Shown here one piece after another: positions 43,505-51,773 of a stretch of 51,773 nt of DNA. This DNA comes from Nocardia veterana NBRC 100344 (GTDB lineage Bacteria > Actinomycetota > Actinomycetes > Mycobacteriales > Mycobacteriaceae), in contig NZ_BAGM01000027.1 in the NCBI RefSeq assembly GCF_000308855.1, positions 1-51,773 on the forward strand. The letters run 5' to 3'. Position numbers and translations under genes: made by a program. The notes under the pieces are model-generated. The model was not told the DNA's origin, searched no databases, and was given only the letters and a program-made list of their open reading frames with translations. How positions within the stretch are numbered: position 1 is the stretch's first letter; every line of letters begins with the position of its first letter.

Positions 43505-43533
43505 TTGCGCTCTTACATACAGCTTTGTATGTT
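43505..43533 (+). promoter_or_regulatory. Promoter and operator of the thiolase-led operon
   Basis: TTGCGC (43505-43510) and TATGTT (43528-43533) form a -35/-10 pair with a 17-nt spacer. The perfect palindrome ACATACA-GCTT-TGTATGT (43515-43532) fills the spacer and overlaps the -10, so a bound repressor would exclude RNA polymerase. A further perfect 10-bp palindrome TTCGATCGAA lies at 43543-43552, near the transcript start. Confidence 0.75.
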
Positions 43534-43607
43534 TGTTTTCAGTTCGATCGAAACGGATCGACCACTGCCGCTGCGCTGCGGCGGCCGATCGTGAGAAGGG
43601 TGGCTCG

Positions 43608-44825
43608 ATGGCGAACAAGGTCTACGTTGTCGGCGTCGGCATGACGAAGTTCGAGAAGCCGGGGCGACGTCAGGTCGAGGAGGCCGACGGAACCACGCGG
43701 GCATGGGATTACCCGGACATGGCGCGGGAATCCGGCACGAAAGCGCTGGCCGACGCCGGCATCGACTACCGCGAGGTGCAGCAGGCCTACGTCGGCTACG
43801 TCTACGGTGAGTCCACCTCGGGACAGCGCGCGGTCTACGAACTGGGGATGACCGGGATCCCGGTCGTCAATGTGAACAACAACTGCTCGACCGGCTCCAC
43901 CGCGCTCTACCTTGCGGCACAAGCGGTTCGGGGCGGACTGGCGGACTGCACGCTGGCTCTCGGCTTCGAGAAGATGCAGCCCGGTTCGCTCGGTTCCACC
44001 TGGGACGACCGCGAGCAACCGATGGCCAAGCACATGATGGCACTGGCCGAGATCTCCGAGGTGCTGTTCCCGCCCGCGCCGTGGATGTTCGGCGCGGCCG
44101 GCCGCGAGCACATGAAGCAGTACGGCACCACCGCGGAGCATTTCGCGAAGATCGGCTACAAGAACCACAAGCACTCGGTGAACAACCCGTATTCGCAGTT
44201 CCAGGACGAATATTCGCTCGACGACATCCTGGGTGCGCGGATGATCTACGACCCGCTCACCAAGCTGCAATGCTCGCCGACCTCCGACGGTTCGGGTGCG
44301 GTGATTCTCGCCTCCGAGGATTTCGTCGATCGGCACGGCCTGGCCGCCCGCGCGGTGGAGATCGTGGGCCAGGCGATGACCACCGACTTCGCCTCCACCT
44401 TCGACGGCACCGCCAAGAACATCATCGGCTACGACATGAATGTGCAAGCCGCGCAGCAGGTTTACCAGCAGTCCGGCCTCGGTCCACAGGACTTTCAGGT
44501 GATCGAGCTGCACGACTGCTTCTCCGCCAACGAGCTGCTGCTGTACGAGGCGCTCGGCCTGTGCGGCGAGGGTGAGGCCGGCAGCCTCATCGACGGTGAA
44601 CAGACCACCTACGGCGGCAAATGGGTGGTCAACCCGTCCGGCGGGCTCATCTCCAAGGGACATCCGCTGGGCGCGACGGGTCTGGCGCAGTGCAGCGAGC
44701 TCACCTGGCAGCTGCGCGGTGAGGCCGACAAGCGTCAGGTCGAGGGCGTCACCGCCGCATTGCAACACAACATCGGCCTCGGCGGCGCCGCGGTCGTCAC
44801 CGCCTACCAGCGCGCCGACCGCTGA
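43608..44825 (+). CDS. SCP2-type thiolase (lipid-transfer-protein-like)
   Basis: This 405-residue thiolase is of the SCPx thiolase-domain type without the SCP2 domain. The nucleophile Cys is at about 93 in [18 protein letters not shown], and the conserved [10 protein letters not shown] and GHPLGATG are present. SCP2 thiolases prefer branched or bulky 3-ketoacyl-CoAs, such as sterol side chains. The ATG follows GAGAAGGG. It is the first gene of a seven-gene operon that supplies the other spiral enzymes. Confidence 0.93.
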   Translation: MANKVYVVGVGMTKFEKPGRRQVEEADGTTRAWDYPDMARESGTKALADAGIDYREVQQAYVGYVYGESTSGQRAVYELGMTGIPVVNVNNNCSTGSTALYLAAQAVRGGLADCTLALGFEKMQPGSLGSTWDDREQPMAKHMMALAEISEVLFPPAPWMFGAAGREHMKQYGTTAEHFAKIGYKNHKHSVNNPYSQFQDEYSLDDILGARMIYDPLTKLQCSPTSDGSGAVILASEDFVDRHGLAARAVEIVGQAMTTDFASTFDGTAKNIIGYDMNVQAAQQVYQQSGLGPQDFQVIELHDCFSANELLLYEALGLCGEGEAGSLIDGEQTTYGGKWVVNPSGGLISKGHPLGATGLAQCSELTWQLRGEADKRQVEGVTAALQHNIGLGGAAVVTAYQRADR

Positions 44826-44864
44826 CCTCCCGACACCACCACCGACTCGACGAGGAGTACGAAC

Positions 44865-45299
44865 ATGGGCCACATCGAAGCCACCAAGAATCTGAACGCC
44901 ACCCCCGACGCCTTGTGGGCCGTCGTCTCCGACCCGCAGACCTGGGACAAGTGGTTCACCATCCACGAGCGCTGGATGGAGGAGCCGCCGGCCACCCTCA
45001 CCGCCGGCTCGAAGCTGGTCGCCAAGATCATGATGCTGGGCATGGCGAACAAGATCGAATGGGTTGTCGAAGAGGTGAATTCGCCGAACAACCTGGTGCT
45101 CAGCGGCACGGGTATGGCAGGTGTGAAGGTGAGGTTCGCCTTCGACATCCAGCCCGAGGGCGCCGGCAGCAAGTTCTCGGTCTCCGGCGACTTCGAAGGG
45201 GCGCTCATCAAGGGCGCGCTCGGTAAGGCGGTGGAGAAGGACGGCGCCAAGCAGCTGGACAAGACCCTCGAGCAACTCGACGCCCTCGCCACGGCATAG
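44865..45299 (+). CDS. SRPBCC family protein
   Basis: This 144-residue protein has the START-like SRPBCC fold pattern: N-terminal strand GHIEATKNLNATPDALWAVV, DPQTWDKWF, curved-sheet strands and a long C-terminal helix (GKAVEKDGAKQLDKTLEQL). The fold binds hydrophobic ligands; here it may carry or shield the acyl substrate, which is inference. A GAGGAG site precedes the ATG, 39 nt after the thiolase stop. Confidence 0.88.
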   Translation: MGHIEATKNLNATPDALWAVVSDPQTWDKWFTIHERWMEEPPATLTAGSKLVAKIMMLGMANKIEWVVEEVNSPNNLVLSGTGMAGVKVRFAFDIQPEGAGSKFSVSGDFEGALIKGALGKAVEKDGAKQLDKTLEQLDALATA

Positions 45300-45307
45300 G
45301 AAGCGCG

Positions 45308-46183
45308 ATGGCTACCGAAACAGCGCCGCAGCCGGTCGAATTCGACGACACGGGCTTGAACGTCTGGTCCGACGAGGAACATTTCGAGGTCACCCGCGAG
45401 CGCATCGCCGAATACGCCGCCGCCACCAACGATCCGATTCCGGCCCATCTGGCCGGTGACGTCGCCTCACCCGTCTTCGCCATCGTCCCGGTCTTCGAGG
45501 CGATGATGATGCCGGTCATCGATGTGGTGCCGATGGACATCTTCGGCCGGGTCGTGCACGGCGAACAGGACTTCCACTTCCATCGCCCGATCCGGCCCGG
45601 TGACCGGCTGGTCTCCCGCGCCAAGGCCGTCGGCTACGAGGGCCGGGAGAACGGCACCACCATCACCATCCTCATCGAATGCCGGGACGCCGACGGCGAA
45701 TTGGTCAACGAGCAGTACCTGACCGCCTTCTTCCGCAATATCGACGTCGGTAAGCAGGTAGGCGAGAGCGCCCCGTCGCACAAGTTCGATCCCGGCCTGG
45801 CGGAGCGACCACCTCTGGCCCGGGTCGCCGCCCACGTGGACGACGATCAGACCTACCGTTACGCGCCGGCCTCCGGTGACCCGGTGCCCCTGCATCTGGA
45901 CGAACAGGTCGCCAAGGATGCGGGCCTGCCCGGCATCATCGCGCACGGCCTGTGCACCATGGCGATGTCCTCGTGGGCGGTGTTGACCGAGGTCGCCGGC
46001 TCCGATGTGCACCGGTTGAAGCGGTTCGCGGTGCGCTTTTCGAAGATGGTCTTCCCCGGTGACGACCTGGAGACCCAGATCTGGAAGGTCGGCACCACCG
46101 GCGCCGACACCACCTACGCGTTCCGCACCGCCCGGGGCGCCGATCTCGTCCTGACCGACGGCCTCGCGGTCGTCGCCGAATGA
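45308..46183 (+). CDS. MaoC-like enoyl-CoA hydratase 2 (double hot-dog)
   Basis: This 291-residue protein contains two hot-dog folds. The second has the hydratase-2 motif YRYAPASGDPVPLHLDEQVAKDAGLPGI then IAHGLCTM, whose Asp and His are catalytic. It hydrates trans-2-enoyl-CoA to (R)-3-hydroxyacyl-CoA. It resembles mycobacterial HtdY (Rv3389c). It starts 8 nt after the SRPBCC stop, in the same transcript. Confidence 0.92.
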   Translation: MATETAPQPVEFDDTGLNVWSDEEHFEVTRERIAEYAAATNDPIPAHLAGDVASPVFAIVPVFEAMMMPVIDVVPMDIFGRVVHGEQDFHFHRPIRPGDRLVSRAKAVGYEGRENGTTITILIECRDADGELVNEQYLTAFFRNIDVGKQVGESAPSHKFDPGLAERPPLARVAAHVDDDQTYRYAPASGDPVPLHLDEQVAKDAGLPGIIAHGLCTMAMSSWAVLTEVAGSDVHRLKRFAVRFSKMVFPGDDLETQIWKVGTTGADTTYAFRTARGADLVLTDGLAVVAE

Positions 46184-46253
46184 TCACCCGCTGCGGCGCG
46201 AATCCGACCGCGCCGCAGCGGCTCTCAGCTACCCGATTCAGAGGAGATATGTC

Positions 46254-47123
46254 ATGGGTGCACTGGAGGGGCGGGTCGCCGTCATCACCGGCGCCGGTCG
46301 CGGGATAGGCCGCGAGCACGCGCTGCTGTTCGCGCGGGAAGGCGCCGCGGTCGTGGTGAACGACCTGGGCGGAAGTAACGCCGGCGAGGGCGCCGATGCC
46401 GGCCCGGCGCAGGAAGTGGTCGAGGAGATTCGCGCCGCGGGTGGCAAGGCGGTGGCCAACACCGACAATGTGGCCCGCTGGGACGGTGCGAAAAACCTTG
46501 TCGATCAGGCCGTCTCGGAATTCGGCGGCCTGGATGTGGTGATCAACAACGCCGGCATCCTGCGCGACGGCTTCATCGCCGGACTGGAGGAGTCGCAGTG
46601 GGATGCCGTGATCGCGGTCCATCTCAAGGGGCATTTCAACGTGTTGCGGCACGCCGCGGCGTATTGGAAGGACCAGTCCAAGGCCGGTAATCAGCCCAAC
46701 GCGGCCGTGGTCAACACCGCGTCGGCCTCCGGCGTCACCCTGCCCAATGCCGGACAGGCCAACTACGGTGCGGCGAAGGCGGGCATCGCGGCCTTGACGC
46801 TGGTCGCGGCCGAGGAGTTGGAGCGCTACGGGGTGCGGGTCAACGCCATCGCCCCGATGGCCCGGACGCGCCTGACCCTGGCCACGCCGGGAATGGGCGC
46901 GATCTTCGCGGCCGAGGTGGAGGAGGGGGAATTCGACGCGTTCAGCCCCGCCAACATCTCACCGCTGGTCGCCTACCTGTCCACCGACAAGTGCCCGATC
47001 ACCGGCAAGGTGTTCGCCGTGCAGGGCGGCGCCATCTCCGAACTCGGCGGATGGCACGACGTGAAGACCATCGAAACCGACGGCCCCTGGCTGATCGACG
47101 ATATCGCCGCCCGGCTGCCCTGA
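46254..47123 (+). CDS. SDR-type 3-hydroxyacyl-CoA dehydrogenase
   Basis: This 289-residue SDR is like the dehydrogenase domain of peroxisomal multifunctional enzyme 2: TGAGRGIGREHALLFA, VVVNDLGG, NNAGILRDGF, catalytic Ser in NTASASG and Tyr/Lys in NYGAAKAG. It would oxidise the (R)-3-hydroxyacyl-CoA made by the MaoC enzyme with NAD, so stereochemistry of the two steps agrees. The ATG follows GAGGAG. Confidence 0.92.
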   Translation: MGALEGRVAVITGAGRGIGREHALLFAREGAAVVVNDLGGSNAGEGADAGPAQEVVEEIRAAGGKAVANTDNVARWDGAKNLVDQAVSEFGGLDVVINNAGILRDGFIAGLEESQWDAVIAVHLKGHFNVLRHAAAYWKDQSKAGNQPNAAVVNTASASGVTLPNAGQANYGAAKAGIAALTLVAAEELERYGVRVNAIAPMARTRLTLATPGMGAIFAAEVEEGEFDAFSPANISPLVAYLSTDKCPITGKVFAVQGGAISELGGWHDVKTIETDGPWLIDDIAARLP

Positions 47124-47138
47124 TCGAGGAGAACAACG

Positions 47139-48428
47139 ATGTTCGAATGGTCCGAGACCGACGAGATGATCCGCGCGGCCGTCCGCGCCTTCATCGACAA
47201 GGAGGTCAGACCGCATCTCGACGCGCTCGACAGCGGTGAGATGCCGCCGTACCCCATTCTGCGAAAGCTGTTCAGCGAGTTCGGCATCGACGCGATGGGC
47301 GCCGAGGCGGTCGAGAAGATGCTCGCCAAACAGCGGGCCGCCGAATCCGCACCGGCGGAGGCCGGCGGCGCGGAGAAGAAGCCGAAGTCCGCGGGCAGTC
47401 CGTTCGGTGGCCAGGAATCGCTGATGGCGGTGCTGATCAGCGAATTGTCCGGGGTGAGTATGGGTTTGGTCGCGGCCATGGGGGTGTCGATCGGTCTCGG
47501 TGCCGCCACCATCATGTCGCGCGGCACGCTCGCGCAGAAGGAACGCTGGCTGGCCGATATCGTCACCCTGAAAAAGGTCGCCGCCTGGGCGATCACGGAG
47601 CCGGATTCCGGCTCGGACGCCTTCGGCGGCATGAAGACCTCGGTCAAGCGGGACGGTGAGGACTACATCCTCAACGGTCAGAAGACGTTCATCACCAACG
47701 GGCCCTACGCCGATGTGGTGGTCGTGTACGCCAAACTCGACGAGGGCGACGGCAGTGCCGGTGGTCGCTCCGCAGGCTCCGCTCCGGTGGACAAGCGTGA
47801 TCGCAAGGTGCTGACCTTCGTTCTCGACAAGGGAATGGAGGGCTTCACGCAGGGCAAGCCGTTCAAGAAGATGGGCCTGCACTCCTCGCCCACCGGCGAA
47901 TTGTTCTTCGACAACGTGCGGCTGGGCCGGGACCGGCTGCTCGGCGAGACCGAGGAACACAAGGGTGGCGACGGACGCGACAGCGCGCGAACGAGTTTCG
48001 TCGCCGAACGGGTCGGCGTGGGATTCATGGCGCTGGGCATCATCAACGAATGTCACCGGCTCTGTGTGGAATACGCCAAGACGCGCAAGCTCTGGGGCCA
48101 GGAGATCGGCCGCTTCCAGTTGGTGCAGCTCAAACTCGCCAAGATGGAGATCGCCCGCATCAACGTGCAGAACATGGTGTTCAACACGCTCGAACGCGGC
48201 CGCGCCGGCAAGCCGCCGACGCTGGCCGAGGCCTCGGCGATCAAACTGTACTGCTCGGAGGCGGCCACCGAGGTCGCGATGGAGGCGGTCCAGCTGTTCG
48301 GCGGCAACGGTTACATGCAGGAATACCGCGTGGAGCAACTCGCCCGCGATGCGAAATCACTGATGATCTACGCCGGCAGCAACGAGATTCAGGTGACCCA
48401 CATCGCGAAGGGCCTGCTGGGCCGGTGA
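47139..48428 (+). CDS. Acyl-CoA dehydrogenase with a relocated catalytic Glu
   Basis: This 429-residue flavoenzyme performs the first oxidation of the spiral. The FAD/substrate segment AWAITEPDSGSD and the C-terminal helices are typical. At the usual base position the sequence reads IYAGSNEIQ, with Ala (about 412) in place of Glu. A Glu at about 290 (SFVAERVGVGF) aligns with the base of isovaleryl-CoA dehydrogenase and long-chain enzymes. Extra low-complexity insertions lie at about 63-90 (Ala/Glu/Lys) and 205-225 (Gly/Ser). The stop overlaps the next start as GTGA. Confidence 0.93.
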   Translation: MFEWSETDEMIRAAVRAFIDKEVRPHLDALDSGEMPPYPILRKLFSEFGIDAMGAEAVEKMLAKQRAAESAPAEAGGAEKKPKSAGSPFGGQESLMAVLISELSGVSMGLVAAMGVSIGLGAATIMSRGTLAQKERWLADIVTLKKVAAWAITEPDSGSDAFGGMKTSVKRDGEDYILNGQKTFITNGPYADVVVVYAKLDEGDGSAGGRSAGSAPVDKRDRKVLTFVLDKGMEGFTQGKPFKKMGLHSSPTGELFFDNVRLGRDRLLGETEEHKGGDGRDSARTSFVAERVGVGFMALGIINECHRLCVEYAKTRKLWGQEIGRFQLVQLKLAKMEIARINVQNMVFNTLERGRAGKPPTLAEASAIKLYCSEAATEVAMEAVQLFGGNGYMQEYRVEQLARDAKSLMIYAGSNEIQVTHIAKGLLGR

Positions 48429-49300
48429 TCACGCAATCCCGGGTGTGCTACAACGGCGTGCACACCCGGGTGTCGACCGTCGCCGGTGCCGGGACGCCGA
48501 TCCTGTTCCTGCACGGCTTCGCCGATTGCGCCGACACCTGGCGCGATGTGCTGGCGGAACTGGATCGGCGGGGCCGCGCCGCCCTGGCCGTCGACGTGAT
48601 CGGGCACGGCGAGGGCGATCCGTTCCGGCCCGGCGACCTGCTGCCTCAACTGGATCGCTTCGTCGACGGGGTGCTCGAAGCCACCGGACCCGTTGTGCTC
48701 GTGGGCAATTCGCTCGGCGCGATGATGGCGGTACGGGCCGCGAAACGTCGTCCGGAGCTGGTGGCGGGCATCGTCACCCTGGACGAGCCCATCCTCTCCG
48801 CCGATCGGTTGGCGCGCTTCGCCCGCGGTGCCCGGGCCGCGTGGCTGCTCGGCGGGCTGCGGCGGGTGCCGGTCCCGGCGGTGGCCGCGCGGGGCATGGT
48901 CGGCTGGGCGACGCGTGGCCTGCTCTACGGCAGCCGCGCCGGCGCCGATCCGGTGGTCATTGGCCGTTGGTCGGACCGCTACGGGCAGCGGGAGCGGATG
49001 TTCTGGCTGCTGGAGCACGCCCTGCGGTTCGCCCGCGAAACCGCCGGGGGCTACCCGCCCGATCCGGTCGGCTGCCCGGTGCTCATCGTGCACGGCGGCC
49101 GCGACCGTATCATTCCGCCCCAGGCCAGCCGCGATCTGCACCGCCTGCTCCCGGGCAGCGAGCTGGTCATTCTGCCGACCGCCGGTCACTGTCCACAACT
49201 CGACGATCCGGTCGCCGTCGCCGCGCTCGTCGCGAAGTTCGCCGCCGCGCTGCCGCGAGCCGAGGGCGAGGCCGGCTTCCGAGACAGGGAATCCATATGA
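48425..49300 (+). CDS. Alpha/beta hydrolase in the beta-oxidation operon
   Basis: This 291-residue hydrolase has the oxyanion loop LFLHGFADCADTWRD, DVIGHGEGD, the nucleophile elbow VGNSLGAMM, the acid in HGGRDRIIP and the His in TAGHCPQLDDP, so the triad is complete. It may release the acid substrate from an ester or act as a thioesterase; this is inference from context. GTG 48425 overlaps the preceding TGA, and its own stop overlaps the next ATG as ATGA. Confidence 0.9.
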   Translation: MITQSRVCYNGVHTRVSTVAGAGTPILFLHGFADCADTWRDVLAELDRRGRAALAVDVIGHGEGDPFRPGDLLPQLDRFVDGVLEATGPVVLVGNSLGAMMAVRAAKRRPELVAGIVTLDEPILSADRLARFARGARAAWLLGGLRRVPVPAVAARGMVGWATRGLLYGSRAGADPVVIGRWSDRYGQRERMFWLLEHALRFARETAGGYPPDPVGCPVLIVHGGRDRIIPPQASRDLHRLLPGSELVILPTAGHCPQLDDPVAVAALVAKFAAALPRAEGEAGFRDRESI

Positions 49301-51060
49301 GCGAGCACCTCGCGCCGACCATGTGCGCGGCATTCCAGCGAACGGCCGCCCGCTACCCGGAACGTATCGCGTTGCGCGGTCCGGCCGGCACACCGAGCTT
49401 CACCTGGCTCGAGTACGCGGCGCGGGTCCGTGCGATCGCGACCGGGCTGTCGGGCATCGGCGTCGGGCCCGGTGACACGGTCGCCCTGATGCTGACCAAC
49501 ATCCCGGAATTCCATCTCGCCGACACCGCGGTCCTGCACGTCGGAGCCGTCCCGTTCTCGATCTACAACACCTTTGCGCCGGAACAGATTTCGCATCTGT
49601 TCCGGAACGCGGGCAATCGGGTGGTGATCACCGAGTCCCGCTTCCTGGACGTCATTCGGGCCTCGGACCCGCGGGGACGGCTCGAACACATCGTCTGTGT
49701 GGACGGCCCCGTCGAGGGCTGTCTGTCACTCGACGAATTGGCCGACATCCCGGCTCCCGGGTTCGATTTCGAGGCGGCCTGGCGGGCGGTAGGGCCGAGC
49801 GACCTGGTGACCATCGTCTACACCTCGGGCACCACCGGCCCGCCCAAAGGGGTGGAGCTGACCCACGGGAATCTGCTGGCCGAATTCGCGGCGGTGGAAG
49901 CCATGCTGCCGGTGGGTCCCGACGATCGGGTGGTGTCGTATCTGCCCGACGCTCATCTGGCCAATCGGGCGTTCTGCCACTACAACAGCATCGTCGAGGG
50001 CGTGCAGATCACCACGGTGGCGGATCCGAAACAGTTGATCGAGGTCCTGCCGCAGGTCCGGCCGACCTTGTTCCTCGCGGTCCCGGCCATCTGGTACAAG
50101 ATCAAGGCAGGACTCGAATCCGTGGTGGCACAACGTGATCCGATCACCCGGCGCATTCTCGAGCATGCCATCGGCGTCGGCACGGAGGTGGCCCGGCGGC
50201 GCAGCGATCGGCGGCCGATCCCGATCTCGCTGCGGGCGCGTGACGAGCTGCTGCAACGGACCGTCCTGCGGGCGCTGCGGGCACGGATGGGCTTGGACGA
50301 GGTGCGGGCCGCATTGAGCGGCGCCGCGCCGATCGCACCGGATGCGATGGCGTTCATCCTCGGACTGGGCCTGACGGTCTGCGAAGCCTGGGGGATGACC
50401 GAGACCTCGGCCGCCGCCACGGCCAATCCGCCCGACGCCATCCGCATCGGCACCGTCGGCAAGGCGTTACCGGGCGTCGAGGTCGCCGTGGCCGACGACG
50501 GCGAGCTCTTGGTGCGCGGCCCCCTGGTGATGCGGGGGTATCGCGACGATCCCGAACAGACCGCCGCCGCGATCGATACCGACGGCTGGCTGCACACCGG
50601 TGACGTCGGCACCGTCGACGCCGACGGTTACGTGCGCATCCTCGACCGGAAGAAGGAACTGATCATCAACGCGGCCGGTAAGAACATGTCGCCATCGAAT
50701 ATCGAGGGCGCCGTGCGGGTCGCGTGCCCACTGGTCGGCTCCGTCGTCGCGATCGGCGACAACCGCAAGTACGTGACCGCCTTGCTCACCCTCGACCCGG
50801 ACGTCTGTGCCGCACGCATGCCCGGTGGCGAGACCGATCCGGCGCGACTCGCGGCCGATCCGGATCTGCGCGCCGCGGTCGAGGCCGCGATCGCGGCCGC
50901 CAACGAGCGACTGTCGCGGGTCGAGCAGATCAAGCGCTTCACGATCCTGCCCACGGTCTGGGAACCCGGCGGTGACGAACTCACCCCGAAGATGTCGTTG
51001 AAGCGAAAGATGATCAGCGCGAAGTACGCCGCCGAAATCGAGGCCATGTACCCGAGCTGA
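49297..51060 (+). CDS. Long-chain acyl-CoA synthetase (FadD-like)
   Basis: This 587-residue adenylate-forming enzyme activates a fatty or other carboxylic acid to acyl-CoA, feeding the operon. Motifs: the P-loop YTSGTTGPPKG at about 175, EAWGMTETSAA, the DGWLHTGDVG/ILDRKKELI hinge region and the C-terminal Lys in LTPKMSLKRK. The overall form is of the long-chain (FACS) type. It is translationally coupled to the hydrolase (ATGA overlap). A strong terminator follows, marking the operon end. Confidence 0.94.
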   Translation: MSEHLAPTMCAAFQRTAARYPERIALRGPAGTPSFTWLEYAARVRAIATGLSGIGVGPGDTVALMLTNIPEFHLADTAVLHVGAVPFSIYNTFAPEQISHLFRNAGNRVVITESRFLDVIRASDPRGRLEHIVCVDGPVEGCLSLDELADIPAPGFDFEAAWRAVGPSDLVTIVYTSGTTGPPKGVELTHGNLLAEFAAVEAMLPVGPDDRVVSYLPDAHLANRAFCHYNSIVEGVQITTVADPKQLIEVLPQVRPTLFLAVPAIWYKIKAGLESVVAQRDPITRRILEHAIGVGTEVARRRSDRRPIPISLRARDELLQRTVLRALRARMGLDEVRAALSGAAPIAPDAMAFILGLGLTVCEAWGMTETSAAATANPPDAIRIGTVGKALPGVEVAVADDGELLVRGPLVMRGYRDDPEQTAAAIDTDGWLHTGDVGTVDADGYVRILDRKKELIINAAGKNMSPSNIEGAVRVACPLVGSVVAIGDNRKYVTALLTLDPDVCAARMPGGETDPARLAADPDLRAAVEAAIAAANERLSRVEQIKRFTILPTVWEPGGDELTPKMSLKRKMISAKYAAEIEAMYPS

Positions 51061-51064
51061 TGGC

Positions 51065-51112
51065 GGCCGGCGGATCGGCGCCGAGGGGTTCGAACCGATC
51101 CGCCGGCCTTTC
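51065..51112 (+). terminator. Terminator of the beta-oxidation operon
   Basis: GGCCGGCGGATCGG and CCGATCCGCCGGCC form a perfect 14-bp stem with a 16-nt loop, followed by TTTCT. It also stands at the end of the convergent hydrolase gene. Confidence 0.9.
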
Positions 51113-51773
51113 TCACACCGCCCGCAAACGCGTGCGGCTGGCATAGACGTGCTCGGCGATCAGGGTCGCGATCCGATCGGGAGCCTCCAGCATCGGGACA
51201 TGGCCGACGCCGTGTACCAGGATGCGATCGGCCGACTCGGGCAGTTCGCGCAGGAATCGCTTGGCGTACATGCGATTCGGGATGATCCGGTCGTATTCGC
51301 ACATCAGCAGGCGCACCGGCGTCCGCACCGTGGACAGATCGTCGAGGACCGCCATTCGCAGTCCGCTGGCGATCAGCGGCAGCATCGCGGCGCAGTTGGT
51401 CGCCGACATGATCGCCGCCTCCACGCCGCGGCGCGGCGCGGCGGCGACGTCCTTGCTCAGCAGCATGGCGGTGGCGCGCCGGACCGGCGCACTGAACCGG
51501 ATCGAGACGGGCAGCCGCTTGCCGATTTCGACGATCGGGACCAGTGAGAGGAACTCCAGCCCCACGCGCAGCTGTGCCAGCGACGGATTGTGCCAGCCGC
51601 CGGCGGGTGCGATCGCGGTGAGCGTGCGGGCCCGGCCCCGGCGGGCCAATTCGAAGCCGACCCACCCGCCGAGCGAGTTACCAGCGATATGGCAAGTGCG
51701 CCAACCCAATTCGTCGAGTTGCTCCTCGACCCGATCGGCGAGCAGATTCACGTCGATATACCAGCCGCTGAGA
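51113..51773 (-). CDS. Alpha/beta hydrolase, 5' end beyond the window
   Basis: The frame is open to the window edge, so the N-terminal part with the oxyanion loop is missing. What is visible includes the nucleophile elbow AGNSLGGWVGFELARRG, the probable acid in LMCEYDRIIP and the catalytic His in GVGHVPMLEAPD, all in place for an active enzyme. An internal GTG at 51751 is not a likely start because the coding pattern continues upstream (GWYIDVNLLADRVEEQL). The substrate is unknown. Confidence 0.85.
   Translation of the reverse strand, partial: LSGWYIDVNLLADRVEEQLDELGWRTCHIAGNSLGGWVGFELARRGRARTLTAIAPAGGWHNPSLAQLRVGLEFLSLVPIVEIGKRLPVSIRFSAPVRRATAMLLSKDVAAAPRRGVEAAIMSATNCAAMLPLIASGLRMAVLDDLSTVRTPVRLLMCEYDRIIPNRMYAKRFLRELPESADRILVHGVGHVPMLEAPDRIATLIAEHVYASRTRLRAV

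Noticed and set aside
43543..43552. TTCGATCGAA as a third LexA box
   Set aside because: It is a 10-bp palindrome without the N4 spacer of the TCGAAC-N4-GTTCGA consensus.

Overview
The window is high-GC actinobacterial DNA with GTG-rich starts. Its gene order (sigD-rsdA, DUF5319, guaB2, guaB3, guaA, then a PspC/LiaF-type envelope-stress locus, imuA'-imuB, dnaE2, metX behind a SAM-IV riboswitch, and icd) points to a mycolate-containing genus, most likely Nocardia or a close relative. This is inferred from gene content and synteny, not from a database match.

Layout. 1-633: no convincing gene. 634-3400: conserved helical protein, ECF sigma factor SigD and its anti-sigma factor RsdA; sigD carries an in-frame TGA. 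3627-10316: DUF5319 protein (-), IMP dehydrogenase guaB2, its paralogue guaB3, an alpha/beta-hydrolase-fold protein (-), and GMP synthase guaA. 10408-18459: a three-component envelope-stress system resembling corynebacterial EsrISR: LiaF/PspC-type membrane protein (-), PspC histidine kinase (+) and LuxR-type regulator (+). The kinase and regulator genes are separated by about 3.4 kb of accessory DNA holding a YjbR-like protein, a coupled three-gene micro-operon, an HTH-TPR regulator and a NUDIX hydrolase. 18466-19611: Ser/Thr kinase. 19835-22441: SOS box, imuA', imuB. 22577-29777: hydrolase, sucrase/ferredoxin-like protein, SDR, MFS transporter, GlxA-type regulator, quinone oxidoreductase-like enzyme and F420/PPOX-type protein. 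29908-33284: SOS box and dnaE2, completing the mutagenic-repair set. 33428-37143: small proteins, trmL, acetyltransferase, DUF3017, metX, a short ORF and a SAM-IV riboswitch. 37579-40895: icd, MFS transporter, ion channel. 40911-43171: NmrA-like protein and two TetR regulators. 43608-51060: a seven-gene operon with every activity of a beta-oxidation spiral. 51113-51773: alpha/beta hydrolase cut by the window end.

How the genes work together. guaB2/guaA form the GMP branch. imuA', imuB and dnaE2 each lie behind a LexA box or downstream of one and form the damage-induced mutasome. The TetR gene at 42527 and the thiolase-led operon share a 7-4-7 palindrome, so that TetR protein probably controls the operon. 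A recurring regulatory signature is a TANNNT -10 hexamer 6-8 nt before the start codon with no ribosome-binding site, which predicts leaderless mRNAs for about ten or eleven genes. The main oddities are the TGA inside sigD, the split envelope-stress system, a hydrolase that seems to have lost two triad residues, a CTAG-rich operator cluster, and a SAM-IV riboswitch followed by a small ORF and metX with no metY.
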